Part shown: piece after piece, positions 55,541 to 64,000 of the stretch
Position numbering within the stretch: position 1 is the stretch's first letter
Layout: each line of letters opens with the position of its first letter
NCBI GenBank assembly: GCA_021234155.1
Contig: JAJEKV010000002.1
Coordinates: 8,346,811 to 8,410,810 of the forward strand
Source: Isoetes taiwanensis
Lineage: Eukaryota; Streptophyta; Lycopodiopsida; Isoetales; Isoetaceae
Reading direction: 5' to 3'
DNA: 64,000 nucleotides
Translations under genes and position numbers: made by a program
Notes under the pieces: generated by a model
Told to the model about the DNA's origin: nothing
The model's input: the letters and a program-made list of their open reading frames with translations, nothing else
The model's database searches: none

Positions 55541-57299
55541 TTTATGGAAAGGCTTCACACTCTCTGAGGATGTGAATATGCACAGGAGCAGTTTTGAAGA
55601 GGTCAGTGCCTGTTGCTAGCGATGGAGCTGGGGATGGTCATGACTTCAAGATTGTAAATTCGTTTGAGGCTCCTGTTGTTCTTGGTGGAGACAAGGCTGT
55701 CAATTCGTTGGGGCCCCATGTTGTTGCTTGTGGAGAAAAGGCACAGGTGGCTACACTGTTTCAAAAGCCAGAGGTGGCTCCAGTATTTTAGTTCATTGGG
55801 AAAGCTCCTGTTTTTGAAGACGCATCGCCCGGCAAGTGTTTTCCCCGGGAATAAGAGGTTGCCGCTGAGAAAGAGAGTTATCATGAAGTCCCCAAGAGCT
55901 CCCGCTTTCGCAGAGAGATCCGCCTTCCTCCTTGGATGTGAGTGTTACCGTGAGTAAAGGTGGAGGGATATATGGGATGAGATCTACAATCGTGTGTGTC
56001 GGGCTTTTGATACGTAATGCTTCAATGGCATTGTCGCCTTGGAAAGAGGGTCGACTTGAATCATCTCCATGTGCGCTATGTATTTAGGATTGGTCCGACA
56101 AGTCCTATAGCAAAGAATGCAAAATTGAAGAAGTACTTGGGGTGGGATACTCACAAGCCACCGGTGCTCTTTGTTCTTTGTAAAGCTTTGAAAAACACAA
56201 GACTCCATTGTTATGAAGGAATGTTAGGATACCGCCTTGCGGACACGGGAAGATGCATCATAGGCATCACATGAAATCATCACCGCAGGTAAATCGCATT
56301 GAGCGTGGAAAGGAGTTGTATGCTTTGTAACGGGCGTGGGAGATCAAAAATTGTGTAACACTTGATAACAGAACCTCTTTATGGCGAAGGCCAAACATTT
56401 CCAAATCTATCATGGGAAGAGACAACCGACCGCATCCCCCGATTCAAACTGCTCAGAGCATGCCCCCGCGACCGGAAATTCGTGTTGAGTGGGGCATGGT
56501 TTCTTCCATCCAACATGGCATTCATTTCACAGCAGCGTGTGGAGGCTGCATGGCGCCTGACACTAAATCCCAAGTATGCCTCTCATGCGGATGTCATAAG
56601 TGTTGTGTATGGTCTTCCCCCTGGGATAGTGCCAGTGGAGCATGTAGGGAAGCGTAGAAGGAGATTTTGGGACGCTGAGGCTGTGATTGGGGATGTTGAG
56701 GAAGATGATGGCAATGACGAGGATGGCAGTGAAGAACATGGAGATAGAGCACCTGAGCATACTGCAGACACACCCCTGGCTGGCTGCCCCTCTTACATTC
56801 CTTTGAATTTTGGCGATTATTCCTTCTCTGCTCAGTAAGTGCAGCTCCATTTCCTTTACTTATGTACATACTGTTTGCTTTTCATGTAGGCGTAGGTGGA
56901 GGCATAGGTGCAGATGTTGCTAATGTTTTGACCGAGGGGCATAGGGATGTTGTTTTCAGCCCCCTTGTAAATGTGGACACAGATTCGGATGAGGAGATTG
57001 AGAAGCCTGTTGATGTTGTAGCTGATAACATGCCTGAGTGTTTTCATCTCCATGTGGACATAGACTTGCTGTCAAAGGAGACAATGATGAGTATTAGAGA
57101 ATGTAGAACAACCATATGCAACGCTATTCAACGTCTAGATGAAGCGTTGCACTGCTTGGACATAGAAGACTTGAAGGTCTCATTGAAGCAACGCAGGGTA
57201 TTTCGTGGCTATGCCAATTTGATACGAGCTTTGCTGATCAAGTATAATAATGCTCTTGAGCGCCTTGGGAAGACATACTTCCGCACCATGCAGGCATGA
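55541..57299 (+). other. Unrecognised coding-like region (possible gene relic)
   Basis: Open frames lie in order on plus. 55594-55791 reads FEAPVVLGGDKAVNSLG. 56362-56838 (158 codons) reads PRFKLLRACPRDRKFVLSGA..., with an acidic tail EEDDGNDEDGSEEHGD. 56862-57299 (145 codons) reads CFHLHVDIDLLSKETM... ALLIKYNNALERLGKTYF. A donor-like GTAAGT at 56836 and an acceptor near 56889 lie between the last two, but the joined phase runs into a stop, so the gene model fails as written. I do not recognise a family. The last frame is mostly alpha-helical. It could be a host gene relic or a transposon gene; the Ty3/gypsy element cuts its 5' side. Confidence 0.35.
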
Positions 57300-58234
57300 G
57301 GCAGTTCTGGATCTCATGTTCTATCTTGCTCACGTGTGTGGTGGAGCTCATGTTCTTTCTTGCTCTTTTGTTTTGGTCATGTATAGATGTTGTGGACAGG
57401 CAAAGGCTTCTCCATGAAGCCCTTGTGCAGTTTCTGAAACTTCTCCATGAAGCTCTTGTGCAGTTTGCTTTTTGTTGACTCTTGCTGTTGGACTGTCCTC
57501 TCTGTACTATGTCACGTTGTGAATATATCATGCTTGTTGACTTTAACTTCTTGTTACCAATGTTTCACAATGCAATAGTCTTGATTTATTAATTCATTGT
57601 ATGCATTGATCTATGCTTTGTATGATTGTACGTATATAGTCATTTGGGGTTACGGGGGGGCTGATGTGTAAATTCTCGTGGCCCTTGATGTGTCATATTC
57701 ATGTGAATATTCTTGGATCCAATGATCCAATGATCCAAGATAGTGCAATAAGGATAGTGCAATAAGGAGTACGTAGCTGATTTAAGTTTAAGCCATATGT
57801 CATATTCTAACTCAAGAGGGAAACTCCACATATAAGGTGTATCTATGCTCCCAACAAAATACGAAGTCCTACATCTAAACACATGTCCATTAGTATCTTT
57901 GTATCGAGTTGCTTGCAAGGCAATGGGCATCACAATAATGTATTGCCCCATGCCCCCCAAGCCAAACAATGACGTCCACCTTGACTGGCATGCAAGCAGA
58001 AAAAGCATGCAGAGGTTTACCTCCGCTGCGAGGGTGTTGCAGCCAGTAAATGGATGAGTATGGGGGACGAGCCCATTTAGGTAAACCCTTAATTTGGGTA
58101 GCAAACAATGAAAATCAGACCAGAATTATCAACAGCCATAGCTAGATGATCCGACCTATAACTGAGTATCATCATTCATATTTGGATATATAATCTATTT
58201 TACATGCTTTGCCTAGGGCAGGCAACAAGTTCAT
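57300..58234 (-). other. Intergenic, one unexplained minus-strand open frame
   Basis: A 154-codon minus frame at 57640-58104 (MGQYIIVMPIALQATRYKD, FRCRTSYFVGSID) has no family I can name and no clear splice partners. On plus, 'tccatgaagc-cttgtgcagtt' is repeated at 57409 and 57440. Nothing else is supported. Confidence 0.3.
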
Positions 58235-58237
58235 TGT

Positions 58238-58260
58238 CTTACTATCTATCTATCTATCTT
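58238..58260. repeat. (CTAT)n microsatellite
   Basis: Four to five CTAT units. No known role. Confidence 0.8.
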
Positions 58261-58334
58261 ACCTGAGTCGATTTGTTGTATCATAGAATAGGAATCAACG
58301 GTGGGATGGATACAATTGATACCCTGCTGGAAAA

Positions 58335-58477
58335 GAAGGGGATAAATACCCTGCTTGCCCTTACAACAAATAAAAGGGTGAGCTCGGACCCCTCCGAGCC
58401 CCTTACAACAAATAAATGGGTGAACCTGGAGGGGGTTTACTTGTTGTAAGGGGCAAGCAGGGGTGTTATCCCCTTTA
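58335..58477. repeat. Foldback element upstream of PDV2
   Basis: The left arm 58335-58371 (GAAGGGGATAAATACCCTGC...) and right arm 58441-58477 (...GCAGGGGTGTTATCCCCTT) are inverted repeats of about 36 bp with few mismatches. The loop contains another direct copy of 'cccttacaacaaataaa'. It lies about 470 bp upstream of the PDV2 start codon. Confidence 0.7.
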
Positions 58478-58943
58478 ATTGGCAGGCATCCCAAATCAAG
58501 AAGCCAGACCAGAGTTGCAGCCCCCAGCAAGATTATGAACAATTCGAGCCTGAATTATCAGCATCCAGTGCTAGATTATCAATACCCAAGGCTGAAACTG
58601 GACCGGAATAGCAGCTCATAGCAAGATTTGAGGAAACCCAGTGGCGCGCAGAACGATTTATTAAGCCTCCTTTTGTCGATTATGCCTTGTCGCAGTGCTG
58701 CAACCAAGGGCTAGGATGGAACGTATCAAGAAGCCTGCAGGTTAAAGATTACAACAATATCCGCCACCTAAGTCCTATAATGCTAGGGAACCAAGATATC
58801 GGCTAAGCCATACATTTGGCCTATGCCAAATACATCCCATTATCATTATCAAGGGAGAGAAAATAAGCGAAAATAATATATATTGACAAAGGAAGAAAAA
58901 TAGATCCTCACACTTTGCCGTAGCTGGAGGGTGCGCTTTGGCG

Positions 58944-60484
58944 ATGGAGGCTGAGGAAATAGGCGTCGTGCTCCAGCGTGCCTCAGAGCTCCATTCCAAG
59001 ATCACAGATGCTATAGAACGGTCCCTCAAATCGGAATTTCTTCTCAGTACTGGGGCCGCTTCTGATGTAGGGCAAAGCCCAATGCAGGAAACGGAAGAGA
59101 ATGTCTCCGTAGAAAACCCATCTTCTGGATATGAAGGCAATGCGGAAGCTAGAAGCCTCGGCTCCATTAGAGATGCCTTGGAGACTTTGGAAGATCAGCT
59201 TGAATGCCTGCAGGTATTTTTCTTGTTTATTTTCTCTTGAGCCCAAGTTTCTGGTTAGTTAGGATAATATAGTATCTTACGAAGCATTTTACGGTATAAA
59301 TGCTATGTCCCTCGGTGAAGAGTTAGGAATTTTGGTGGATATATTACTCTGTATTTCTTGTTCTTGATTCTGTGAGAATGCATTATAACTATCTCAAGCA
59401 TCAAAGAAAGTGTTCCTCTCATCAAGTAAGAAGAGACGTCAATTGCTGATAGAACAATGTGGTGATGTAAAACTTGCTTTCTTGCAGGCATGATTTAGGA
59501 AAGTACTCTTAAATCTTTGCTGATTTTGATGACAAAAAGAAAGTCCCAGAACAGCAAATGCTAACATATCATGGTCCCAAGCTGCATTTCTGAGAAATAT
59601 ATTGTAGGTAGTTACATGTTTCTGAAAGATATGTCGTACTTGCTTGAATTTTAAAATGAAGGGCACAAACTTGAAAGTAACCTGTCTAGGTAAAGAAACA
59701 TGTTACCTTGCTCATTTTCTGCTTTTTGAAACTTGCACAGACCTTACAGCAAGAGCAGAGAGCTGTGAAAGAAGTTGCTCTTAACGAAATTGAAGAAAGC
59801 AGGAGAATACTACTAAGAAGACTCAAGGACCACCGTGGAAAGGAATGGGAGGTTGTACACGAAGCTCTAGCATTTGCAGGAGAACCAGTAGAGGAAGGAT
59901 TACCTCTTCCCCCGTATCCTAGGCCACTTCAGGACCCTTGTTCTTTTGTTGATGCGCTAGAAGGCGATTCTCCTCCCTTTCGACCAGTTCCTTTAACTTT
60001 CAGATCTGATGGTCCTGTGAGAAGATTGCATATAGCTGAGAGCCAAGATGATCAAAACACAATATTGACTGCTGGGGAAGCAAGTGAAGTTAGCCAGGGT
60101 ACAAGCCCTCCAAAGAGTGCCGACAAGGAAGACGGGAATTTTCTTGGTGTGCCACTGAGCATTGCAAATTTTGCAGGGCAATTGCTTGGAAAAGTGACAT
60201 CAAAGGCTGTGGTTGTGGTAGCAAGCGTGATAACGATTCTTTTCCTATCAGAAATGCGCAGTAGACATGATAAGAGAAAGGAGTCTTCAAAAGGCTCCAT
60301 TTTATCTTCAAACCAGTCTGCTACTTCCACTGTGCCAAGGCCTCCATCATTTGAAGAAAGATGTCCACCAGGAAAGGTTTTGATGGTGCAGGATGGAGTG
60401 CTGAAGTGTGTTGTAAGAGAACGCATTGAGGTGCCATTTGATAAGGAAGTAAAGGCACCAGATGTTCTTTATGGACGCGGTTAG
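58944..60484 (+). CDS. PDV2: Plastid division protein PDV2
   Basis: A chloroplast outer-envelope protein that recruits the dynamin-like ring to the division site and contacts ARC6 across the intermembrane space. Exons 58944-59213 (90 codons) and 59741-60484 join at phase 0 (CTGCAG/GTATTT donor, TGCACAG acceptor) to give 337 aa. The N-terminal cytosolic part starts MEAEEIGVVLQRASELHSKI and holds coiled-coil helices (SIRDALETLEDQLECLQ-TLQQEQRAVKEVALNEIEESRRILLRRL). A single membrane segment lies at about residues 246-260 (AVVVVASVITILFLS). The C-terminal tail has CPPGKVLMVQDGVLKCVV-ERIEVPFD and ends YGRG with the terminal glycine that the family needs for ARC6 contact. Arabidopsis PDV2 is slightly shorter (about 307 aa). 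No damage is visible. Confidence 0.92.
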
Positions 60485-60846
60485 GAGTTCTTCTGACCAT
60501 GATTCTCTTGGCAAATATGAGCAGGCCCTTAAGTGAGATTACCAGTGTAAGTATGCCTTTGATGGATGAATAGTCCACTCAATAAGAATTTGTATATGAG
60601 ACTGCCTTTATGTTTGGTGCCCCGATTAACTCTTGTTAGCACTTTTTGCGAAGCCATGTAAACAATTTTTTCAATTGTATGATTATCTCATTATCTCTGT
60701 AGAAAATTGTGTTCGTGCTTTCTTACAACTTTATACGGTTTCTTTCATCAACATAAAAAGTCAAAACGGAAACGAAAGTTCTTTTGGAGACCTTTAAAAA
60801 GTCAGAAACTAATAATAGCTACAAGATTATTAATATTTATTACAAT

Positions 60847-60918
60847 TCCGTTGTAGTCTAGTTGGTTAGGATACGTGGCTCTCACCCACGCGACCCGGGT
60901 TCGAGTCCCGGCAACGGA
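60847..60918 (+). tRNA. tRNA-Glu (CTC)
   Basis: 72 nt. Acceptor arms TCCGTTG and CAACGGA pair perfectly. The A box TAGTCTAGTTGG and B box GGTTCGAGTCC are intact. The anticodon stem is CGTGG/CCACG with loop CTCTCAC, giving anticodon CTC (glutamate, GAG codons). A T run follows at 60920-60924 as RNA polymerase III terminator. It lies about 360 bp past the PDV2 stop on the same strand. Confidence 0.95.
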
Positions 60919-60924
60919 ATTTTT

Positions 60925-61365
60925 GAATAGTTCTTTCACTTCAAAAAACAGCGATGTTTCCGCATGTTTTTTTTTTGTTATAGTTCTGTCACTGCAAAAA
61001 AACAGCTATGTTTCCGCATGTTTTAAAAAACAGCTATGCTTTCTTTTGTTATAGTTTCTTCACTTCAAAATTCTTCTTAATTATGATGCGGGCATATGTT
61101 GCGGATGTGTGTCGATCTGTGATCAATACACCGCCTCTCTTAAAACAACCAGTTTTTCAGGGATCTGGGTTCCAATCGTGGCATCGGAAGATTCTTTCGT
61201 CTGGGACTATAATATAACAATGTTCAGTTTCTCGTTGGTTTGTTTTTTCTGGAGAAGTACAGATATTGCCATCCAAACTGAGGAATCGGGGTTAGAGTCC
61301 GGGCAACGGAAGATGCTTTTGCACACAAGGAATCTGGGACTATAATAATAAAATGTTCAAATTGT
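60925..61365. repeat. Duplicated tRNA flank with tRNA 3'-end remnants
   Basis: The phrase 'tcact(t/g)caaaaaacagc-atgtttccgcatgtttt' recurs at 60938 and 60989, with a partial third copy near 61021. The phrase 'tctgggactataata-aa-aatgttca' occurs at 61199 and 61331. Before each of these is a decayed tRNA-like 3' end ('gggttccaatcgtggcatcggaag' near 61167, 'cggggttagagtccgggcaacggaag' near 61287). The tRNA 3' half plus flank seems to have been copied in tandem. Confidence 0.6.
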
Positions 61366-61925
61366 TTGTTTGTTTTCTGGAGTACTGCCATATTTCAAAT
61401 ATTATGCAAAAGAAAACCCTTAGCTTGCTCCTCAATGTGACCAGATGATTTAGACACAACGTGGTTCAACTGCCATTTTCATGGTAAAAGAAAAGAACAT
61501 CTTGCTAGTCAAATGCAAAAGCAAATTCTTAAATCACTTGTCAACGTGAAAAGAAATGGCAGTTCACAATGGATGGTTTAGATCATAGAATATAAACCAA
61601 ATCAAGGATTAGAATTTAAGAATACCAATGTCAGCTTCGAACTCATTATATCTTATTATTCCATACCCTAAATGATCGAAGGGTGGGCTTGCGTGACAAA
61701 TTGATTTTTGAAATAGACTCAAAAGCACATCATGCTATATTGGCCGATAAAATAGCATATATACAGAATTAAGCACAAGCAATAACATAATGTGATGATA
61801 ATCACGGTGAACTAGCCCCGAAAAGATTGTGCACTCGAATGCCTAGTAAGGACAAGTAGTTTAAATTATACAAATAAATAAAGTGATATTCCAGCTGAGA
61901 ATTTTCCAATCCACGCAGCTTAAGG
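61366..61925. other. Intergenic between tRNA-Glu and ATG18 3' end
   Basis: About 560 bp of AT-rich sequence without a gene. It should contain the 3' untranslated region of the minus-strand ATG18 gene near 61926. Confidence 0.5.
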
Positions 61926-64000
61926 TCAAACAAACTGTGCAGAAATTTCATCTGAAGTTCTATTTTGTAGAGTGCACTCTGTTTCTAGAGTGCAAAGGCC
62001 ATTACCATCAGGTCCTACTGTCAAGCTATACACGTTGAAATGTCCGTTTATCGTAACAACAAAGATTCTTGCCCTGCAATAAGTATTACTCAATGAATTT
62101 GGATTCTTTCATTTCATAAAGTTAGATTCCATGAATGGAAAGAAGAAAGACCTTGCTGTTCGGCCCGAGCCTGTGTCTGCCTCATCTAAAGGGCTATTAA
62201 TTGCACATAAGCTGTAAATGAACCGATTCTGAGCTAGTTATTACACATAAATCTAGCACACAGTAAAAAATGCTACCTTCGTGTCCCAGGCGGGAAACTG
62301 TTGTGAATAATTGCAAACTGGTGATCTGGTTCTACAATGTCATTAACAGAATCTGGTATCACCGCCGCGAGAAATGATGGCCTCCTGTTCCTGCAAAAGA
62401 GACCATTGTGTGCTTAAAAACATGTTCTTGAAACTTGTCACATAAGAACTTGGATAAATAATTGACTAACTAGACCTAAAATCGGGCACAAGGCCTACCA
62501 TTATTACCCTGGTCTTGCTGGTGAGTCAAGCTTAAAGACATGGACAGATCCAGATGAACTGGTTGCAGCTAGAAGCTGAGGAAACAGAGATGGCGGACCA
62601 AAGGAAAGTGAATAAATAGTTGCTGGATATGTTCCTCGTCGAAATGTGAAAGCCTGATAAAGAAAATTGTTCTTTTTTATTTCAAATATAGTTTGACATT
62701 TATTATCACAAACCTATCTTAATTTCAGAAGACTTGAAATATGGGGAAAAAAAAACACCTTTGTAGCTTGTGGAATGATGTGGACACGAATTACAGTTCC
62801 CTGTTCAGAAGCGGTTGCGAGGAGTGATCCATCCATTGACATGGCCATTGCAGTCAATGGAGACCTATGAGCTTGGATCTGATAGAAAAATAAGTCTTAA
62901 TTATGTCTTGACAATTAACACCAAAACAATCTCCATTTACTACCTGGCATAGTGCATCCAAATCCATGGCATTATATACAATGACATCTCCAGAACTCAT
63001 GCTTGCAGGTAAAGCAAGATGACAGTTGTCTTGATTGGGAGAAAATGCACATAACCCTGCAATAACATAATAATGGGATCAATATATACGTGTTTTTACT
63101 CAAATTACCCTAGCTAACTTTCAAAGGCTTCTATCATCCAATGCTCTCAGTAACATCCTCCAGCCTACTTCAATACTAGTTAATTGATTAAGGGCAGAAA
63201 AATTAACAATGATGCAGAATATAGCAGCAAGTGCCTCTCTTTCTTATTGTTGGGGGAAGTTAAATTACTAGCTTCCTTTCCCAAGTTTACATTTGAAAGT
63301 TGCGGATATGTGACATAAATTGGGAAGAAAGAAGGGAAAGGTTTTACTATTAACGGTACTATGGGATACTAGCTACCTCTAATGATTGTTTTCTAGCAAA
63401 ATCAGTGCCATCTAATTACAGAGGAACCTTCCTGCACCAACTTTGCTGACTTTCTGCATGTATGCACCAAATGGTGGTTGTGTGCTTGTTGAGGGCATGA
63501 CAAATTGCCCAAGTGAAAGGATATATCACTTGTTTAAAGAATGCACTATAAGTATGACCACACAAACCTCGCGTGTTAGGAGTTGTGTCAATAGAACCCA
63601 GGACGTTGAAGTGCGCTAAGTCGTGTATATAAGTTTTCCGTTCCAATACCACCACTAGCCTGAATCAAGTTAGTAACATCAATTAACCAACTTGCAAAAC
63701 ATTAATCCCGTTATAAAAGCGGGGTACTTATTTTCATGTTGACAATTTTTTGCAGAAACATATGCAGGGAGTACATGAGATAGGAACATAGAAGACCACA
63801 TCAAGCACATGGGATGATGCACATCTTCATATACAGACAAGTATTTACTAACATCTGTATCATAGAGACAAAGTTGGAGACTCGGTTCTTTACGTAGCAC
63901 ATATCCCGTATAGAAGAAAAGAAGAGCCACCTTAAATTCTATCTCAAAGCATGGCAACTTCAAATGGTTTTGAGAAATACTTTTATAAGAAAGACTGATA
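61926..64000 (-). CDS. ATG18: ATG18/WIPI-type autophagy protein, 3' part (start outside)
   Basis: A WD-repeat propeller protein that binds phosphoinositides on autophagic membranes. Eight exons are visible on minus, in transcript order: about 63960-63728 (5' limit uncertain), 63659-63568, 63056-62944, 62878-62759, 62653-62508, 62390-62277, 62211-62152 and 62073-61926. From 63728 on the introns are GT-AG and the phases agree. Translation includes LCLYDTD, LVVVLERKTYIHDL, GLCAFSPNQDNCHLALPAS, AHRSPLTAMAMSMDGSLLAT, ASEQGTVIRVH, then the diagnostic FRRG lipid-binding motif in AFTFRRGTYPATIYSLSFGP, and ATSSSGSVHVFKL. It ends soon after the last propeller strand with no BCAS3 extension, so it belongs to the short ATG18 type (b-like by impression). 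The first exon(s) lie beyond the window. Confidence 0.88.

Noticed and set aside
58090-58104. Minus-strand frame 57640-58104 as a real gene
   Set aside because: Open for 154 codons, but with no homology, no splice context and a start placed in repeat-like sequence; kept only as a note in the intergenic entry.

Overview
This is nuclear DNA from a plant, most likely a flowering plant. The evidence is multi-exon genes with GT-AG introns and plant-specific products: a PDV2 plastid-division protein, an apoplast-type polyamine oxidase, and plant-style pectinesterase and phospholipase D fragments. Most of the rest is dense retrotransposon sequence. No bacterial operon, CRISPR array or rRNA was seen.

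Three host protein genes and one tRNA gene look intact. A polyamine oxidase gene (10 exons, 495 aa, - strand) occupies 1242-4195. A two-exon PDV2-type gene (337 codons) lies on + at 58944-60484. A tRNA-Glu(CTC) follows at 60847-60918. The 3' eight exons of an ATG18/WIPI autophagy gene lie on - from 61926 to the window end, with the start outside.

The left-centre holds a nested stack. An unfamiliar multi-exon coding sequence (8090-9370, resuming 24199-25641, +) is split by a 14.8-kb insertion. Deleting 9371-24198, which removes one copy of AATAG, restores the reading frame exactly at the junction. The insertion is a 5'-truncated L1-type LINE with a poly-A tail. It carries two head-to-tail copies of an uncharacterised repeat family (11731-19187) and a second, GC-rich LINE (about 20150-24114). 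Convergent to the split gene is another unrecognised gene with a clean intron (26540-27626, -). The two could be parts of one undescribed mobile element.

From 28.7 to 31.2 kb there is a tandem array of 26-bp palindromes, short tandem repeats, a pectinesterase fragment, a polypyrimidine block and a phospholipase D fragment, which looks like captured gene pieces. From 31.2 to 44.8 kb I see mostly non-coding sequence with small repeats, a second dimer of the uncharacterised repeat family (37681-38774) and a miniature LTR element (41193-41571).

From 44.8 to 55.5 kb lies a structurally complete Ty3/gypsy retrotransposon with 1.9-kb LTRs and a CATGG target duplication. Its gag, reverse transcriptase and integrase frames are largely open. 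Protease, both RNase H segments and parts of the linkers are broken. It carries an RNase H-like segment before the reverse transcriptase, an unusual order. It is inserted in an open frame that reads through when the element is removed.
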